From Enterovibrio norvegicus DSM 15893 (lineage in GTDB: Bacteria > Pseudomonadota > Gammaproteobacteria > Enterobacterales > Vibrionaceae): a stretch of DNA of 64,000 nucleotides. Below are positions 26,677 through 34,999 of the stretch, one piece after another. The notes under the pieces are model-generated. The model searched no databases and had not been told where the DNA came from. It worked only from the letters and a program-made list of their open reading frames with translations. Within the stretch, counting starts at the first letter, position 1. Each line of letters opens with the position of its first letter. The DNA is taken from positions 41,848-105,847 of the forward strand of contig NZ_FOWR01000017.1 of NCBI RefSeq assembly GCF_900115495.1. Direction: 5' to 3'. A program made the translations under genes and the position numbers.

Positions 26677-27867
26677 TTAATCATTGAAGTGGATGTTGAC
26701 TGTGCTTGCCGCAGTGACGGCTTTACTCACTGCACTGTCTACGTCGTCGCTGCGTGTGAGCGCGACACCTAATCGACGGCGACCGTCGATATCTGGTTTA
26801 CCAAATAAACGCACTTGTGTGTCTGGTAACGCAAGCGCGTCGCTCAAACCACTGAACGAAATGTTTGTCGATGTGCCTTCGCCAAGAATCACGGCGGATG
26901 CAGATGGGCCATAAAGACGAATAGCGCCGATAGGCAAGCCAAGGAATGCGCGAACATGAAGCGCAAATTCGGACACGTCCTGAGAAATCAATGTCACCAT
27001 GCCAGTGTCATGTGGGCGAGGGGAGACTTCGCTAAAGAGCACGTCATCACCTTTAATGAAAAGTTCAACGCCAAACAAGCCGTGCCCACCCAATGCCGTC
27101 ACCACTTTGCGCGCAACGTCTTCAGCGGCTTGACGTGCTTTGTCGCTCATTGCTTGTGGCTGCCATGATTCGCGGTAATCACCGTCTTCTTGGCGATGGC
27201 CAATCGGCGCACAGAAATGAATGCCATCAACCGCACTGACCGTCAGCAAGGTGATTTCATAATCAAACTCAACAAACCCTTCGACGATAACGCGACCAGC
27301 GCCTGCACGGCCACCTTCTTGCGCATAGCTCCATGCGCTATCAATGTCTGCGGGTGATTTCACTACGCTTTGGCCTTTGCCAGATGAACTCATTACTGGC
27401 TTTACCACACACGGCGTACCAATGCGTTCAATGGCTGCAACGAATGCCTCTTTGGTGTCTGCGAATTCATAAGGCGACGTCGGGACGTTAAGTTCTTCTG
27501 CGGCAAGGCGACGAATGCCTTCACGGTTCATTGTTAGTTGCGTTGCGCGTGCAGTAGGCACGACATTCACGCTGTGTTGCTCCAGCGCAACCAATCGGTC
27601 GGTCGCAATGGCTTCAATTTCGGGTACAACGTAATCTGGCTTTTCTTTTGCGATGATGTCAGCGAGTGCATCGCCATCCAGCATATCTACAACGTGGCTG
27701 CGGTGAGCAATTTGCATAGCAGGTGCATCGGCGTAACGGTCACATGCAATAACTTCAATGCCTAAACGCTGGCATTCAATGGCGACTTCTTTACCCAGTT
27801 CGCCAGAACCTAGGAGTAAAACGCGGGTCGCACTAGGGCGTGTTGCAGTTCCAAACATGATATTCAT
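26677..27867 (-). CDS. purT: Formate-dependent phosphoribosylglycinamide formyltransferase 2
   Basis: A 396-residue ATP-grasp enzyme that makes formyl-GAR from GAR, formate and ATP in purine synthesis, independent of folate. Features: [20 protein letters not shown] (N domain), [20 protein letters not shown] (ATP-grasp), [37 protein letters not shown] and then [15 protein letters not shown]. coli PurT has 392 residues. Met1 or Met4 may be the start; the SD is weak for both. Two overlapping PurR-like boxes lie 36-63 bases upstream of the start, fitting purine repression. Confidence 0.97.
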   Translation of the reverse strand: MNIMFGTATRPSATRVLLLGSGELGKEVAIECQRLGIEVIACDRYADAPAMQIAHRSHVVDMLDGDALADIIAKEKPDYVVPEIEAIATDRLVALEQHSVNVVPTARATQLTMNREGIRRLAAEELNVPTSPYEFADTKEAFVAAIERIGTPCVVKPVMSSSGKGQSVVKSPADIDSAWSYAQEGGRAGAGRVIVEGFVEFDYEITLLTVSAVDGIHFCAPIGHRQEDGDYRESWQPQAMSDKARQAAEDVARKVVTALGGHGLFGVELFIKGDDVLFSEVSPRPHDTGMVTLISQDVSEFALHVRAFLGLPIGAIRLYGPSASAVILGEGTSTNISFSGLSDALALPDTQVRLFGKPDIDGRRRLGVALTRSDDVDSAVSKAVTAASTVNIHFND

Positions 27868-27902
27868 CCATCAAAGCGAAATTCTGGCGGTGATTTTACC
27901 TT

Positions 27903-27930
27903 AAGCAATCGTTTGCGCAAGCGTTTGCTA
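27903..27930. promoter_or_regulatory. Two overlapping PurR boxes of purT
   Basis: AAGCAATCGTTTGCGC (27903-27918) and GCGCAAGCGTTTGCTA (27915-27930) each keep the GCAAnCGnTTnC core of the PurR operator. They share the four bases GCGC, so their centres are 12 bases apart. Confidence 0.75.
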
Positions 27931-28037
27931 TTGTGATTTAGGTAGATTGATATGCGGTTATGCTTCTGATTTGATTAAAAATAAAGCAATCCGCCAGTTA
28001 ATCAAACAAAGACGAAAGTGAAGTGAGAGGGGAATAA

Positions 28038-28061
28038 AAAGCCGCCAATGATGGCGGCTTG
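28038..28061 (-). terminator. Terminator of the DMT gene at 28.1-29.0 kb
   Basis: Stem AAGCCGCCA/TGGCGGCTT with an ATGA loop; on the minus strand it runs into TTTTTATT. It lies just downstream of the DMT stop. Confidence 0.9.
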
Positions 28062-28065
28062 ATGA

Positions 28066-28953
28066 TCATTGTGCAGTGTTGGATTTGCGCGTTTCCCAAT
28101 GGGTGATGAAGAACACTGCACCAATAATGATGGCTGCACCTAACCAGAGTCGACCTGGTGGTACCCAGCCAAACACAAGGAAACCAAAGAGTACGTTCAA
28201 TGGCAGTTTTGCGTGGTCAAAAGGTTGCACGAAGGATGCGTCTGCCACCGCATAGGCTTTAGCGATTGCCCATTGCGCCAATGCTGTGAAAAGCCCTGCT
28301 CCAATCAGCATGCCCCAAACGAGGTTACCTGTTGGCATTGTCCAGTCAGGGACGGCAAGCAGTATGTTGAAAGGGGTGATCAGCAACAGAAGGTAAACCA
28401 CCATGGTGGTTGGGCTGTCGTGATGGGACAGCTTCTTCACCATCAATGAGTAGGTCGCCCAAAAGAATGCCGCACCAACTGGCAACAAGGTCGCCCAGTT
28501 AAAGTTATCCCCCCAAGGCTCTAGGATGATCATCGCACCTATGAAACCACTGATGGTCGCAAACCATCGCGCAGGCCCGACACGCTCGCCGAGGAACAAA
28601 CCTGAACCTATGGTGGCGAAAAGCGGAGATGTCATGAGAAGGGCAATACCTTGCCAAATCGGTACAGGGTACGCGAGAGCCCACAGCCATAGCTGAATAC
28701 CAATCACAGAGAAGAACACACGTAAGCAGTGCATGCCTAAATGTTCTGTCTTCAATGCGTTTCGGATACCCATGCTTCTCAGCCACGGCACCATGACCAA
28801 CAGTGCAATGAAGTACTGAATAAAGGCAACTGTCGTGGAGGGGAGCTGCATTTTGAAGCTCACGTACTGTGCAATGCTATTCACCATGGCAAAGCAGATA
28901 CCAGCAGTTAGCATCCAAGTCGCGCCGAGAATGGGGTTATGTGGTTGGCTCAT
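28066..28953 (-). CDS. EamA/DMT-family transporter (RarD/YojE-like)
   Basis: A 295-residue ten-helix membrane protein with two EamA repeats. LGATWMLTAGICFAMVNSIA begins helix 1, and WRLWLG-type ends are replaced by GRLWLGAAIIIGAVFFITHW. It resembles the S-adenosylmethionine/riboflavin or drug exporter branch of DMT proteins; the substrate is not predictable. Only weak ribosome-site similarity lies before the ATG. It is flanked by terminators on both sides, so it is transcribed alone. Confidence 0.87.
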   Translation of the reverse strand: MSQPHNPILGATWMLTAGICFAMVNSIAQYVSFKMQLPSTTVAFIQYFIALLVMVPWLRSMGIRNALKTEHLGMHCLRVFFSVIGIQLWLWALAYPVPIWQGIALLMTSPLFATIGSGLFLGERVGPARWFATISGFIGAMIILEPWGDNFNWATLLPVGAAFFWATYSLMVKKLSHHDSPTTMVVYLLLLITPFNILLAVPDWTMPTGNLVWGMLIGAGLFTALAQWAIAKAYAVADASFVQPFDHAKLPLNVLFGFLVFGWVPPGRLWLGAAIIIGAVFFITHWETRKSNTAQ

Positions 28954-29024
28954 GCGTATGTCTAAATTTGGATAAGTGACGGTGATAGTAGCGAATATTT
29001 TGCGAAGGGAAAGTGTTAATAACG

Positions 29025-29050
29025 AAAACGCCGGCGATCTCCGGCGTTTT
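29025..29050. terminator. Terminator of the yohJ-yohK-cdd run
   Basis: AAAACGCCGG/CCGGCGTTTT, a 10-bp perfect stem with a 6-nt loop; A and T ends permit both directions. It sits 37 bases after the cdd stop. Confidence 0.9.
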
Positions 29051-29086
29051 GCTGCAATCCTGATGTTTATTCCATCAAGCTATGGA

Positions 29087-29974
29087 CTAGATGGCTAAAT
29101 AACTCAGAGGAATATCTGGGTTTAGCGCTTCTAGCATGCCTTGCGTGTCTTGCAGGTAACTGATGCTGCTGTTTGCATTCTCAACCAGCATCACTTCTTC
29201 GATCTCTTTTTGTGCCACATCAGCAAGGTTCATAGCAATCAATGCCACTTGAAGCGGCGGCAAACTCGGGTTGAACGCCGCATTCTCTGCGTACATGCCT
29301 GAGAAGATCTGGCCGCTTTTATCACGGATGGCAACACCACAGAAGTTATTGGTGTATGGCGCATGGCTCATGTTTGCTGCAAGGATCGCCGCATTGGTTA
29401 ATGGGCAGGTGTCTTCCGCAGACAGGCCGTGGCTTTTGGCCGCAAGCAATGGCTCATTGATACCCAAATCTGACGGGCCGAAAGGTTCTGGCAGGTAGCT
29501 GTGTAGCGATTGCGCTTCACGTTGTGGTAATTGTACTTCGAGGTGTTCTGCGCCATTCAGTTCGTTCATAAACTGGCGACAGTGACCACAAGGGCTGTAG
29601 TTTATGGTGATGTCTTTTAGCGACGTTTCACCCTTAATCCACGCATGGCTGATAGCTGATTGTTCTGCGTGTACAGATTGGTTGAGTTGAACGCCTTCAA
29701 ACTCCATGTTGGCACCAAAGTACAAACGGCCAGAATTGCCTCGTGCAATGGCACCGACGTAGAACGTCGAAATAGGTGCAACGGAATAGGCGGCAGCAAC
29801 CGGTAACAAGGCAACGCGCAGATCCGCATCGGATAAACCGCTAAGGCTTTTCAGAGAATCAAACGCATCAGCACTGATGGTCGCATCAAATTGCGGGGCT
29901 TTGGCAATTTCTAACATTGCCTCGTTAAGAGGGGCAGGCAAAGCATGAATTGCTTCTAAAACACTGGCTCGCAT
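29087..29974 (-). CDS. cdd: Cytidine deaminase
   Basis: 295 residues from the ATG at 29974, which has GGAG 6 bases upstream and gives the same length as E. coli Cdd (294); the frame further upstream is rejected. The enzyme deaminates cytidine and deoxycytidine to uridines in pyrimidine salvage. Zinc and catalytic residues fall at the E. coli numbers: His102 and Glu104 in HAEQSAISHAW, Cys129 and Cys132 in SPCGHCRQF. It has the dimeric two-domain form with a degenerate C-terminal half. It lies downstream of yohK, as in E. coli. Confidence 0.96.
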   Translation of the reverse strand: MRASVLEAIHALPAPLNEAMLEIAKAPQFDATISADAFDSLKSLSGLSDADLRVALLPVAAAYSVAPISTFYVGAIARGNSGRLYFGANMEFEGVQLNQSVHAEQSAISHAWIKGETSLKDITINYSPCGHCRQFMNELNGAEHLEVQLPQREAQSLHSYLPEPFGPSDLGINEPLLAAKSHGLSAEDTCPLTNAAILAANMSHAPYTNNFCGVAIRDKSGQIFSGMYAENAAFNPSLPPLQVALIAMNLADVAQKEIEEVMLVENANSSISYLQDTQGMLEALNPDIPLSYLAI

Positions 29975-30124
29975 GTCGGCTCCGTGTGTTGTCTTATGGG
30001 CGACTATTGTAGTAGACAATCGCCCATCTTTAATGTGATCAAAATCACTTAAGTATTGCAACTAACCTAAACATTGCATCGATTAGAGTGATATCACATG
30101 TTCACGATTGCATTTGATCTGGCA

Positions 30125-30814
30125 CTACTTCGTGATGAAATCCAATGCAATCATCATAAGTTGAAAAACCAGAGGAGCCAGTAACGCGGTGAAAATGCCG
30201 CAGATCACGAGGGCCAGTGAGCTAATAGCGCCTTCTTGGTAATTTGACTCAGCCGCTTTTGCGGTGCCAATGGCGTGAGAAACCGCACCGATTGATAACC
30301 CACGCGCTAACGGTGATTTGATGTTTAATACGTTCAACAACGGATAGCCGATGAGTGCGCCAAACAATCCCGCTACCACTACAAGTGCAGCTGAAACAGC
30401 AGGTATACCACCAATTTGCTCCGCTGTGCTCAAAGCAAAGGGAGTCGAAATGGACTTTGGCAATACTGACGCTGCAATTTGTTCGTTAGCCCCAACAAGC
30501 AATGCAAATGCGGTACCGATGATCATGGAAGCGATACTGGCACTCGCACATGCAATCAGAATGATACGCCAGTGACGTCTGATTAAGTGCAACTGTTCAT
30601 AAAGCGGGTAGGCCAAAGCAATAACGGCTGGACCCAACATCAGGTGAATAGGTTTGTTTTCTGCAAAGTACGTTTGATAGGTATTGCCCGTGTAAAAAAC
30701 CGCGGGCATGAGCACCATTAAACTGAGTAAAAGAGGGTTGCAAAGGGGGTGATTCACTCGAAGGGCAATCTTACGTGCGATGAGATAAACCACGATGGTC
30801 GCGATAATCCACAT
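30125..30814 (-). CDS. yohK: LrgB/CidB family membrane protein YohK
   Basis: A 229-residue protein with about seven membrane helices; PKSISTPFALSTAEQIGGIP and RGLSIGAVSHAIGTAKAAES are the family signature. LrgB-type proteins are grouped with holin/antiholin-like systems and, in some species, with export of small organic acids. Its ATG overlaps the stop of yohJ by one base (TAATG), indicating translational coupling. Confidence 0.94.
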   Translation of the reverse strand: MWIIATIVVYLIARKIALRVNHPLCNPLLLSLMVLMPAVFYTGNTYQTYFAENKPIHLMLGPAVIALAYPLYEQLHLIRRHWRIILIACASASIASMIIGTAFALLVGANEQIAASVLPKSISTPFALSTAEQIGGIPAVSAALVVVAGLFGALIGYPLLNVLNIKSPLARGLSIGAVSHAIGTAKAAESNYQEGAISSLALVICGIFTALLAPLVFQLMMIALDFITK

Positions 30815-31161
30815 TACTTGTGCTCCCCTTGGTGCTTGTCGATCACTTTCGCCATGACGATCAATACAACAAGGGAACTGACTAATGTAGATCCCAGTAA
30901 AGGTAGTGACTGGGAAAACAGAAGATCAAAGTGATCCATCAGGCCCATGCTGGCTGGAATAAAGAAGAGCGGCATAAAGGTGATTAACAAGGTGCAGGCA
31001 TCTTTCACCCACCTTGCAGGTACTATCCCTGTGGTGAGGCAAAGGAAAAGCAATAGCATGCTGATGATACTGCTTGGGATTGGGAGTGGAATAAGTTGGG
31101 CAAGAAAGTAACCAAGGAAGTAAAAAAACGCGATAAGCGCAAAACCCAAAACATATTTCAC
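30814..31161 (-). CDS. yohJ: LrgA/CidA family membrane protein YohJ
   Basis: 115 residues, GTG start, four membrane helices. GYFLAQLIPLPIPSSIISML and TFMPLFFIPASMGLMDHFDL are typical of LrgA/CidA holin-like proteins. It is the first gene of yohJ-yohK-cdd, the order also found in E. coli. The SD before the GTG is weak (GGGTCT). Confidence 0.92.
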   Translation of the reverse strand: MKYVLGFALIAFFYFLGYFLAQLIPLPIPSSIISMLLLFLCLTTGIVPARWVKDACTLLITFMPLFFIPASMGLMDHFDLLFSQSLPLLGSTLVSSLVVLIVMAKVIDKHQGEHK

Positions 31162-31257
31162 AGTGAAGACCCAGCGGTAGCAATAACCTCACCATTTTAA
31201 GCCAAATGGGCGCTATCAACCAGAAAACCTTCACAGGTTGGACATCGTAAAAATGAA

Positions 31258-31294
31258 AACACTGCTTCCGTTAAAAACAACGAGGAGCAGTGTT
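31258..31294 (-). terminator. Terminator of the ToxR-like gene
   Basis: AACACTGCT/AGCAGTGTT, a 9-bp stem around a 19-nt loop; on the minus strand it runs into TTTCATTTTT. Confidence 0.7.
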
Positions 31295-31322
31295 CGTGTG
31301 TTTAGAGGTGTATGCAGCTGTA

Positions 31323-31835
31323 CTAGATGATGTACAAATATGCGCCGATAGAGAGGGTCACTGCCGCGACGGCACTCATTAATACTTTTGGTATGTAGGA
31401 TGTTTTTGCAGGCGGTTCGAGCATCGGTTCATCAATATAAATATCGAGCACATCCGGAGTAGACGGATCTGGCACTGCTTCGGCTTCGCGTTGATAGGTT
31501 TTCTGCGGGAGCGAGATGCGATAACCATAATCACCGACCACATCAAGTGGCAACACTTTGTGGCCTTGATGGTAGGACTTTGAGAGCAGAGAGCACAGGG
31601 TATTTTGATGCTGTGAAAACGAAGAATCCGGCAAGGACGTTGCAGTGTAAAGAACACGCGCTGAAATCACTTCGCCCGCGTGATAGCAAAGCATTTCAAG
31701 AAGACGGCACTCTTCGTATGTCAACGTTGTTACCGCGCTATCTCTCCAATACAACGAGCGACTTTCTGGCTCGAAATCAACCTCTGGAAACCGATAGCAT
31801 CGGCTGTTTACCTTTGTGACCATTTCTTCATCCAT
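31323..31835 (-). CDS. Membrane-anchored winged-helix regulator, ToxR/CadC type, without sensor domain
   Basis: 170 residues. An OmpR/PhoB-type winged helix (about 12-108: LTYEECRLLEMLCYHAGEVI, SARVLYTATSLPDSSFSQHQ, then NTLCSLLSKSY and VVGDYGYRISLP) is joined by an acidic/Pro linker (EAVPDPSTPDVLDIYIDEPM) to one C-terminal membrane helix (about 150-168) that ends the protein at YLYII. ToxR, TcpP and CadC have periplasmic sensor domains after this helix; here there are none. It may need a partner protein or sense the membrane itself. Met5 (31823) is an alternative start with a better SD. It ends at its own terminator. Confidence 0.82.
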   Translation of the reverse strand: MDEEMVTKVNSRCYRFPEVDFEPESRSLYWRDSAVTTLTYEECRLLEMLCYHAGEVISARVLYTATSLPDSSFSQHQNTLCSLLSKSYHQGHKVLPLDVVGDYGYRISLPQKTYQREAEAVPDPSTPDVLDIYIDEPMLEPPAKTSYIPKVLMSAVAAVTLSIGAYLYII

Positions 31836-31958
31836 ACTGCAATTGCCTTAAACAAAAGTGTGGACGCAATTCACGAAATATCAAATGTAACACAGTCGAA
31901 TTTGCACGGTTTTTTAAAGGTATGTCGAACGGTAACTCGTCGTTTTTAAACAAAAATG

Positions 31959-33383
31959 CTAGGACACAAGGGATTCGACGTAATGATAGACCGACTTTAG
32001 GACTGTCATTTTTTTCGCATCATTTTGATGTTCTTCAGCCAACTCTTCGAGATTCGCCATGTAACCGGGTAAATGGGCTTCGAAGAAATCACGACGATGC
32101 AGATGCCACTGTTTCTGTTCAGCATCCGTTAACGTGTTTGGGTAGTTGCGGGCGCGATAACGGAATAACAGCGGCTTAATACGGTCATCCGCTACTTGGA
32201 TATCCAATCCTGCCAAGTTCTCAGGTTTGGTTTGGCGAATAATGTCCATGGTCGAGCGATCTGATGGGGAGAAGAAACCGTCGTAAAGCGCTGAATCAAC
32301 GTTGCGCGCGCGGTCGTATTCTGGTTTGTCAGCATAAAGCGCAATCAGTTTTTCGCGCACATCGGGTCTTGCTTGAAGCTTTTTCAGGTTTTCCAAACAT
32401 TGTTGTCTATCAATGCCTAGGCGTTCTGCATCTTCAGGGCGAAGGGTTTTTGCTTCTGCAAGGACTGGGCACTTATTAATGTGAATCAGTTTGATGGGCG
32501 CAGGCAGCTCGTCAGGGGCGAGATCAGCGTGGCGCGTGTATAAACGCTCTCGAAGAGCGTCTGTATCGAGGTCAAACAGCGGCGACGGATCGCGTCCCAA
32601 ATCGATAGCGATAACCGCATTCTTATTGTCTGGATGCCATGCAATAGGCACGATCCAACTGGTGTTTCCGCGCTCTGTACCGAACATGCCTGAAACATGC
32701 ACAAGCGGCTTCATCGATACAACGTCAATGAGAGGCGTGAGCTTGTTTTTATTGCGATAGGTATACAAGTAATCAAACAACCTTGGCTGTGCTGATTTGA
32801 GTTTTTTCGCCATTTCGATGGTGGCGATAACATCGGCCATCGCATCGTGTGCATTGGCGTGTTCAATGCCGTTCGCGACAGACAAATGTTCCAGCTTAAA
32901 GCTCGTGAAGCCTTGCTCGTTCTCAGGCCATTCAATCCCGTCGGGGCGAAGGGCATAGCAAGCGCGCATTGCATCTAGCAAATCCCAACGTGAATTACCG
33001 TTTTGCCAGCTCCAACCATACGGGTCGAAGAAGTTGCGGTACAAGGTGTAGCGCGAGACTTCATCATCAAATCGGATGTTGTTGTAACCCACAGCGCAGG
33101 TTCCTGGCATGGCCAATTGCTCGTGGATCTTCGCAATGAACTCAGGTTCAGGCAGACCACGGCTCACTGCCGTTTGTGGCGTGATACCGGTGATCAAACA
33201 GGCTTCAGGGTTTGGCAAGTAATCATTGGGTGGTTGGCAATAGATAACCAAAGGCTCGCCAATGATATTGAAATCTTGGTCGGTTCTTACGCCTGCAAAT
33301 TGACAAGGTCTGTCGAGAGCAGGGCTAACGCCAAAGGTTTCGTAGTCGAAGAAGAAAAATGTAGATTCGCTGCCGTTTGCCAC
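31959..33383 (-). CDS. sbcB: Exodeoxyribonuclease I
   Basis: 474 residues from a GTG at 33383. This start has GGA 7 bases upstream and gives MANGSESTFFFFDYETFG, matching E. coli ExoI (475 residues) in both length and N terminus. The frame extends 45 codons further, but that part has no similarity. ExoI degrades single-stranded DNA 3' to 5' in repair and recombination. DEDDh residues are seen in FDYETFG, the region GYNNIRFDDEVSRYTLYRNF, and HANAHDAMADVIATIEMAKK. The SSB-interaction C-terminal domain is complete. Confidence 0.96.
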   Translation of the reverse strand: MANGSESTFFFFDYETFGVSPALDRPCQFAGVRTDQDFNIIGEPLVIYCQPPNDYLPNPEACLITGITPQTAVSRGLPEPEFIAKIHEQLAMPGTCAVGYNNIRFDDEVSRYTLYRNFFDPYGWSWQNGNSRWDLLDAMRACYALRPDGIEWPENEQGFTSFKLEHLSVANGIEHANAHDAMADVIATIEMAKKLKSAQPRLFDYLYTYRNKNKLTPLIDVVSMKPLVHVSGMFGTERGNTSWIVPIAWHPDNKNAVIAIDLGRDPSPLFDLDTDALRERLYTRHADLAPDELPAPIKLIHINKCPVLAEAKTLRPEDAERLGIDRQQCLENLKKLQARPDVREKLIALYADKPEYDRARNVDSALYDGFFSPSDRSTMDIIRQTKPENLAGLDIQVADDRIKPLLFRYRARNYPNTLTDAEQKQWHLHRRDFFEAHLPGYMANLEELAEEHQNDAKKMTVLKSVYHYVESLVS

Positions 33384-33603
33384 TGTGGTATCCAAGGGAT
33401 TGATAGACAGAGGGATGTTACCGCAAATTGCGTGACAAATCTCGGCTAAAACAGGATGAAAATAGTGTGTCCAGACGGATCTGCCCGTGTTGAAAGTAAG
33501 ACAATGAAACCTGTGCATTTTCTTATGCTTAATGAAAGCCTTTGGCTCTCATTCTGTAGTTTTCATGCGCAGGGCATTCTCAGCACGTGTGGAAGGACTG
33601 ATT

Positions 33604-34587
33604 ATGTATCGACAGATCGTATTGTTACCTCTTACCGTTTTTACTCTCTTTGGTTGTTCAAGCACACCATCACTGGATGCGTTTTCTTCGTTTGCCACCA
33701 CAACAGAAAGCGTTTCTTCCGACATGACAACCTACTTCTCAGCATTTTCGACCGTGTCGGTTGAGCATCAACTCCATACTGTGGCAGCGACATACCAAGG
33801 TGTTCAGGCTAAGAAATTGGTGCCTGAAACCATTACGTCTATTACTTCTCCCTTTGAAGAGAGAAAACGGGCCAATGCGCTCACCCTGTACAAGTCGGCA
33901 GATGCTTTGCGCAAGTATGCCGCCTCGCTAAACAGCCTTGCCAATGCAGTGAATGAAGACGATGTAAAACTCGCGGCATCACAAATGCTTTGGTCAGTGA
34001 AAGGCATATCAGAACAATACAGTGAATACACTGGCACGCCGCTGAAGGACTATGAAAAGTACGGCTCAGAAGTAACGGCATTTATTTCCACCTTAGGCAC
34101 GTCATACCTCAACAGGGAAAAAGACAAAGCATTGCGAGAGATCATCATTCAAGCCGATGAAAGCGTGTCTTTGCTGATTGGCGAAATGGTTTCGGCGTTG
34201 GAAAACGGCGGCGTGGTGGTGCTTTATCGCATTGCGATTGAAAGCGAAATTAACGACATGGTGCTGAATTATCGGAAGCTCGCTAAAGACCCTGATACGT
34301 CCTATCAATCCCGGCGCGATCTCGTGACGTCTATCTATCAAAAATCGAAAGAAATGGACGCCTTTGAAGCGCGATCATTGGTGACCATCAATGCGCTGAA
34401 AGAAATCAAATCAACGCATAACACGATGGCAACGGCGTTTGCGAAAGATGACATCAACAAAGACACCATTATGAATGCGGTAGGGCAGTTGAAGTATGCC
34501 CATGGCAGCTACCGTTCACTGAACAAACTGATAGAGAAATGCACGGACGGCGTGACGCGTGTTGACAACGTTCTGATGTGTAAATAA
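33604..34587 (+). CDS. Predicted lipoprotein of unknown function (partner of the 34.6-kb small protein)
   Basis: 327 residues from the ATG at 33604, which has GGAAGGA 7 bases upstream. The signal peptide MYRQIVLLPLTVFTLFGC carries a lipobox (LFGC, then SSTPS), so the mature protein is probably lipid-anchored on the periplasmic side. The rest is almost all helical, rich in Ser/Thr/Ala and charged residues, with no family I recognise (LTLYKSADALRKYAASLNSL, GYSEY-type loops, KEMDAFEARSLVTINALKEI). The two Cys near the C terminus (KCTDGVTRVDNVLMC) could form a disulfide. Tight linkage with the next small gene (20 bases) suggests a two-gene unit. Confidence 0.83.
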   Translation: MYRQIVLLPLTVFTLFGCSSTPSLDAFSSFATTTESVSSDMTTYFSAFSTVSVEHQLHTVAATYQGVQAKKLVPETITSITSPFEERKRANALTLYKSADALRKYAASLNSLANAVNEDDVKLAASQMLWSVKGISEQYSEYTGTPLKDYEKYGSEVTAFISTLGTSYLNREKDKALREIIIQADESVSLLIGEMVSALENGGVVVLYRIAIESEINDMVLNYRKLAKDPDTSYQSRRDLVTSIYQKSKEMDAFEARSLVTINALKEIKSTHNTMATAFAKDDINKDTIMNAVGQLKYAHGSYRSLNKLIEKCTDGVTRVDNVLMCK

Positions 34588-34607
34588 CCCGATGTTGAGG
34601 AGCGACA

Positions 34608-34928
34608 ATGGCGACGATTCGTGAAAACTTAGTCAATGCAATTAATGACCTCAACAAGTTATTGCTGATAGCGGAAACCGACGCGCAGCGCGCACAAATT
34701 CGAATAGACAGATTGGCGTTGTATCGGCAGTTAGAAGACGTGATTTTTGCCGAGCTTAATCACCAAGACGAAGACGTAAAAACGGCGCTTGAGGAAGTCG
34801 AATCGCTAGCGGGTTTGGCTGATGAGGCTAAGCGGGATATACAAAAAATTGAAAAGCTATTTAAGAAGGTGGCGAAAGCAGTGAAAGCCATCGAGAAAGC
34901 CGTTAAAGCAGCGGGAAAGATCCTCTAG
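34608..34928 (+). CDS. Small amphipathic helical protein
   Basis: 106 residues, GGAG before the ATG. Predicted entirely helical: an acidic N-terminal part (LVNAINDLNKLLLIAETDAQ, EDVIFAELNHQDEDVKTALE) and a strongly basic amphipathic C terminus (KKVAKAVKAIEKAVKAAGKI, L) that resembles membrane-active peptides. No signal peptide or membrane segment. It is linked to the lipoprotein gene and ends at a terminator. I do not recognise a family; the C-terminal helix may bind membrane or nucleic acid. Confidence 0.78.
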   Translation: MATIRENLVNAINDLNKLLLIAETDAQRAQIRIDRLALYRQLEDVIFAELNHQDEDVKTALEEVESLAGLADEAKRDIQKIEKLFKKVAKAVKAIEKAVKAAGKIL

Positions 34929-34960
34929 GGTCTTCTTAAACGCAATCACGAGTGTCAAGA

Positions 34961-34987
34961 ACCCATGCTTTGTCGGCATGGGTTTGT
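34961..34987 (+). terminator. Terminator of the lipoprotein/small-protein pair
   Basis: ACCCATGC/GCATGGGT stem with a 7-nt loop followed by TTTGTT. It lies between convergent genes. Confidence 0.8.
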
Positions 34988-34999
34988 TATCCGTTGCGC

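Noticed and set aside
33384..33518. 45-codon extension of exodeoxyribonuclease I
   Set aside because: No similarity to the family; the GTG at 33383 with an upstream GGA gives the normal N terminus and length.
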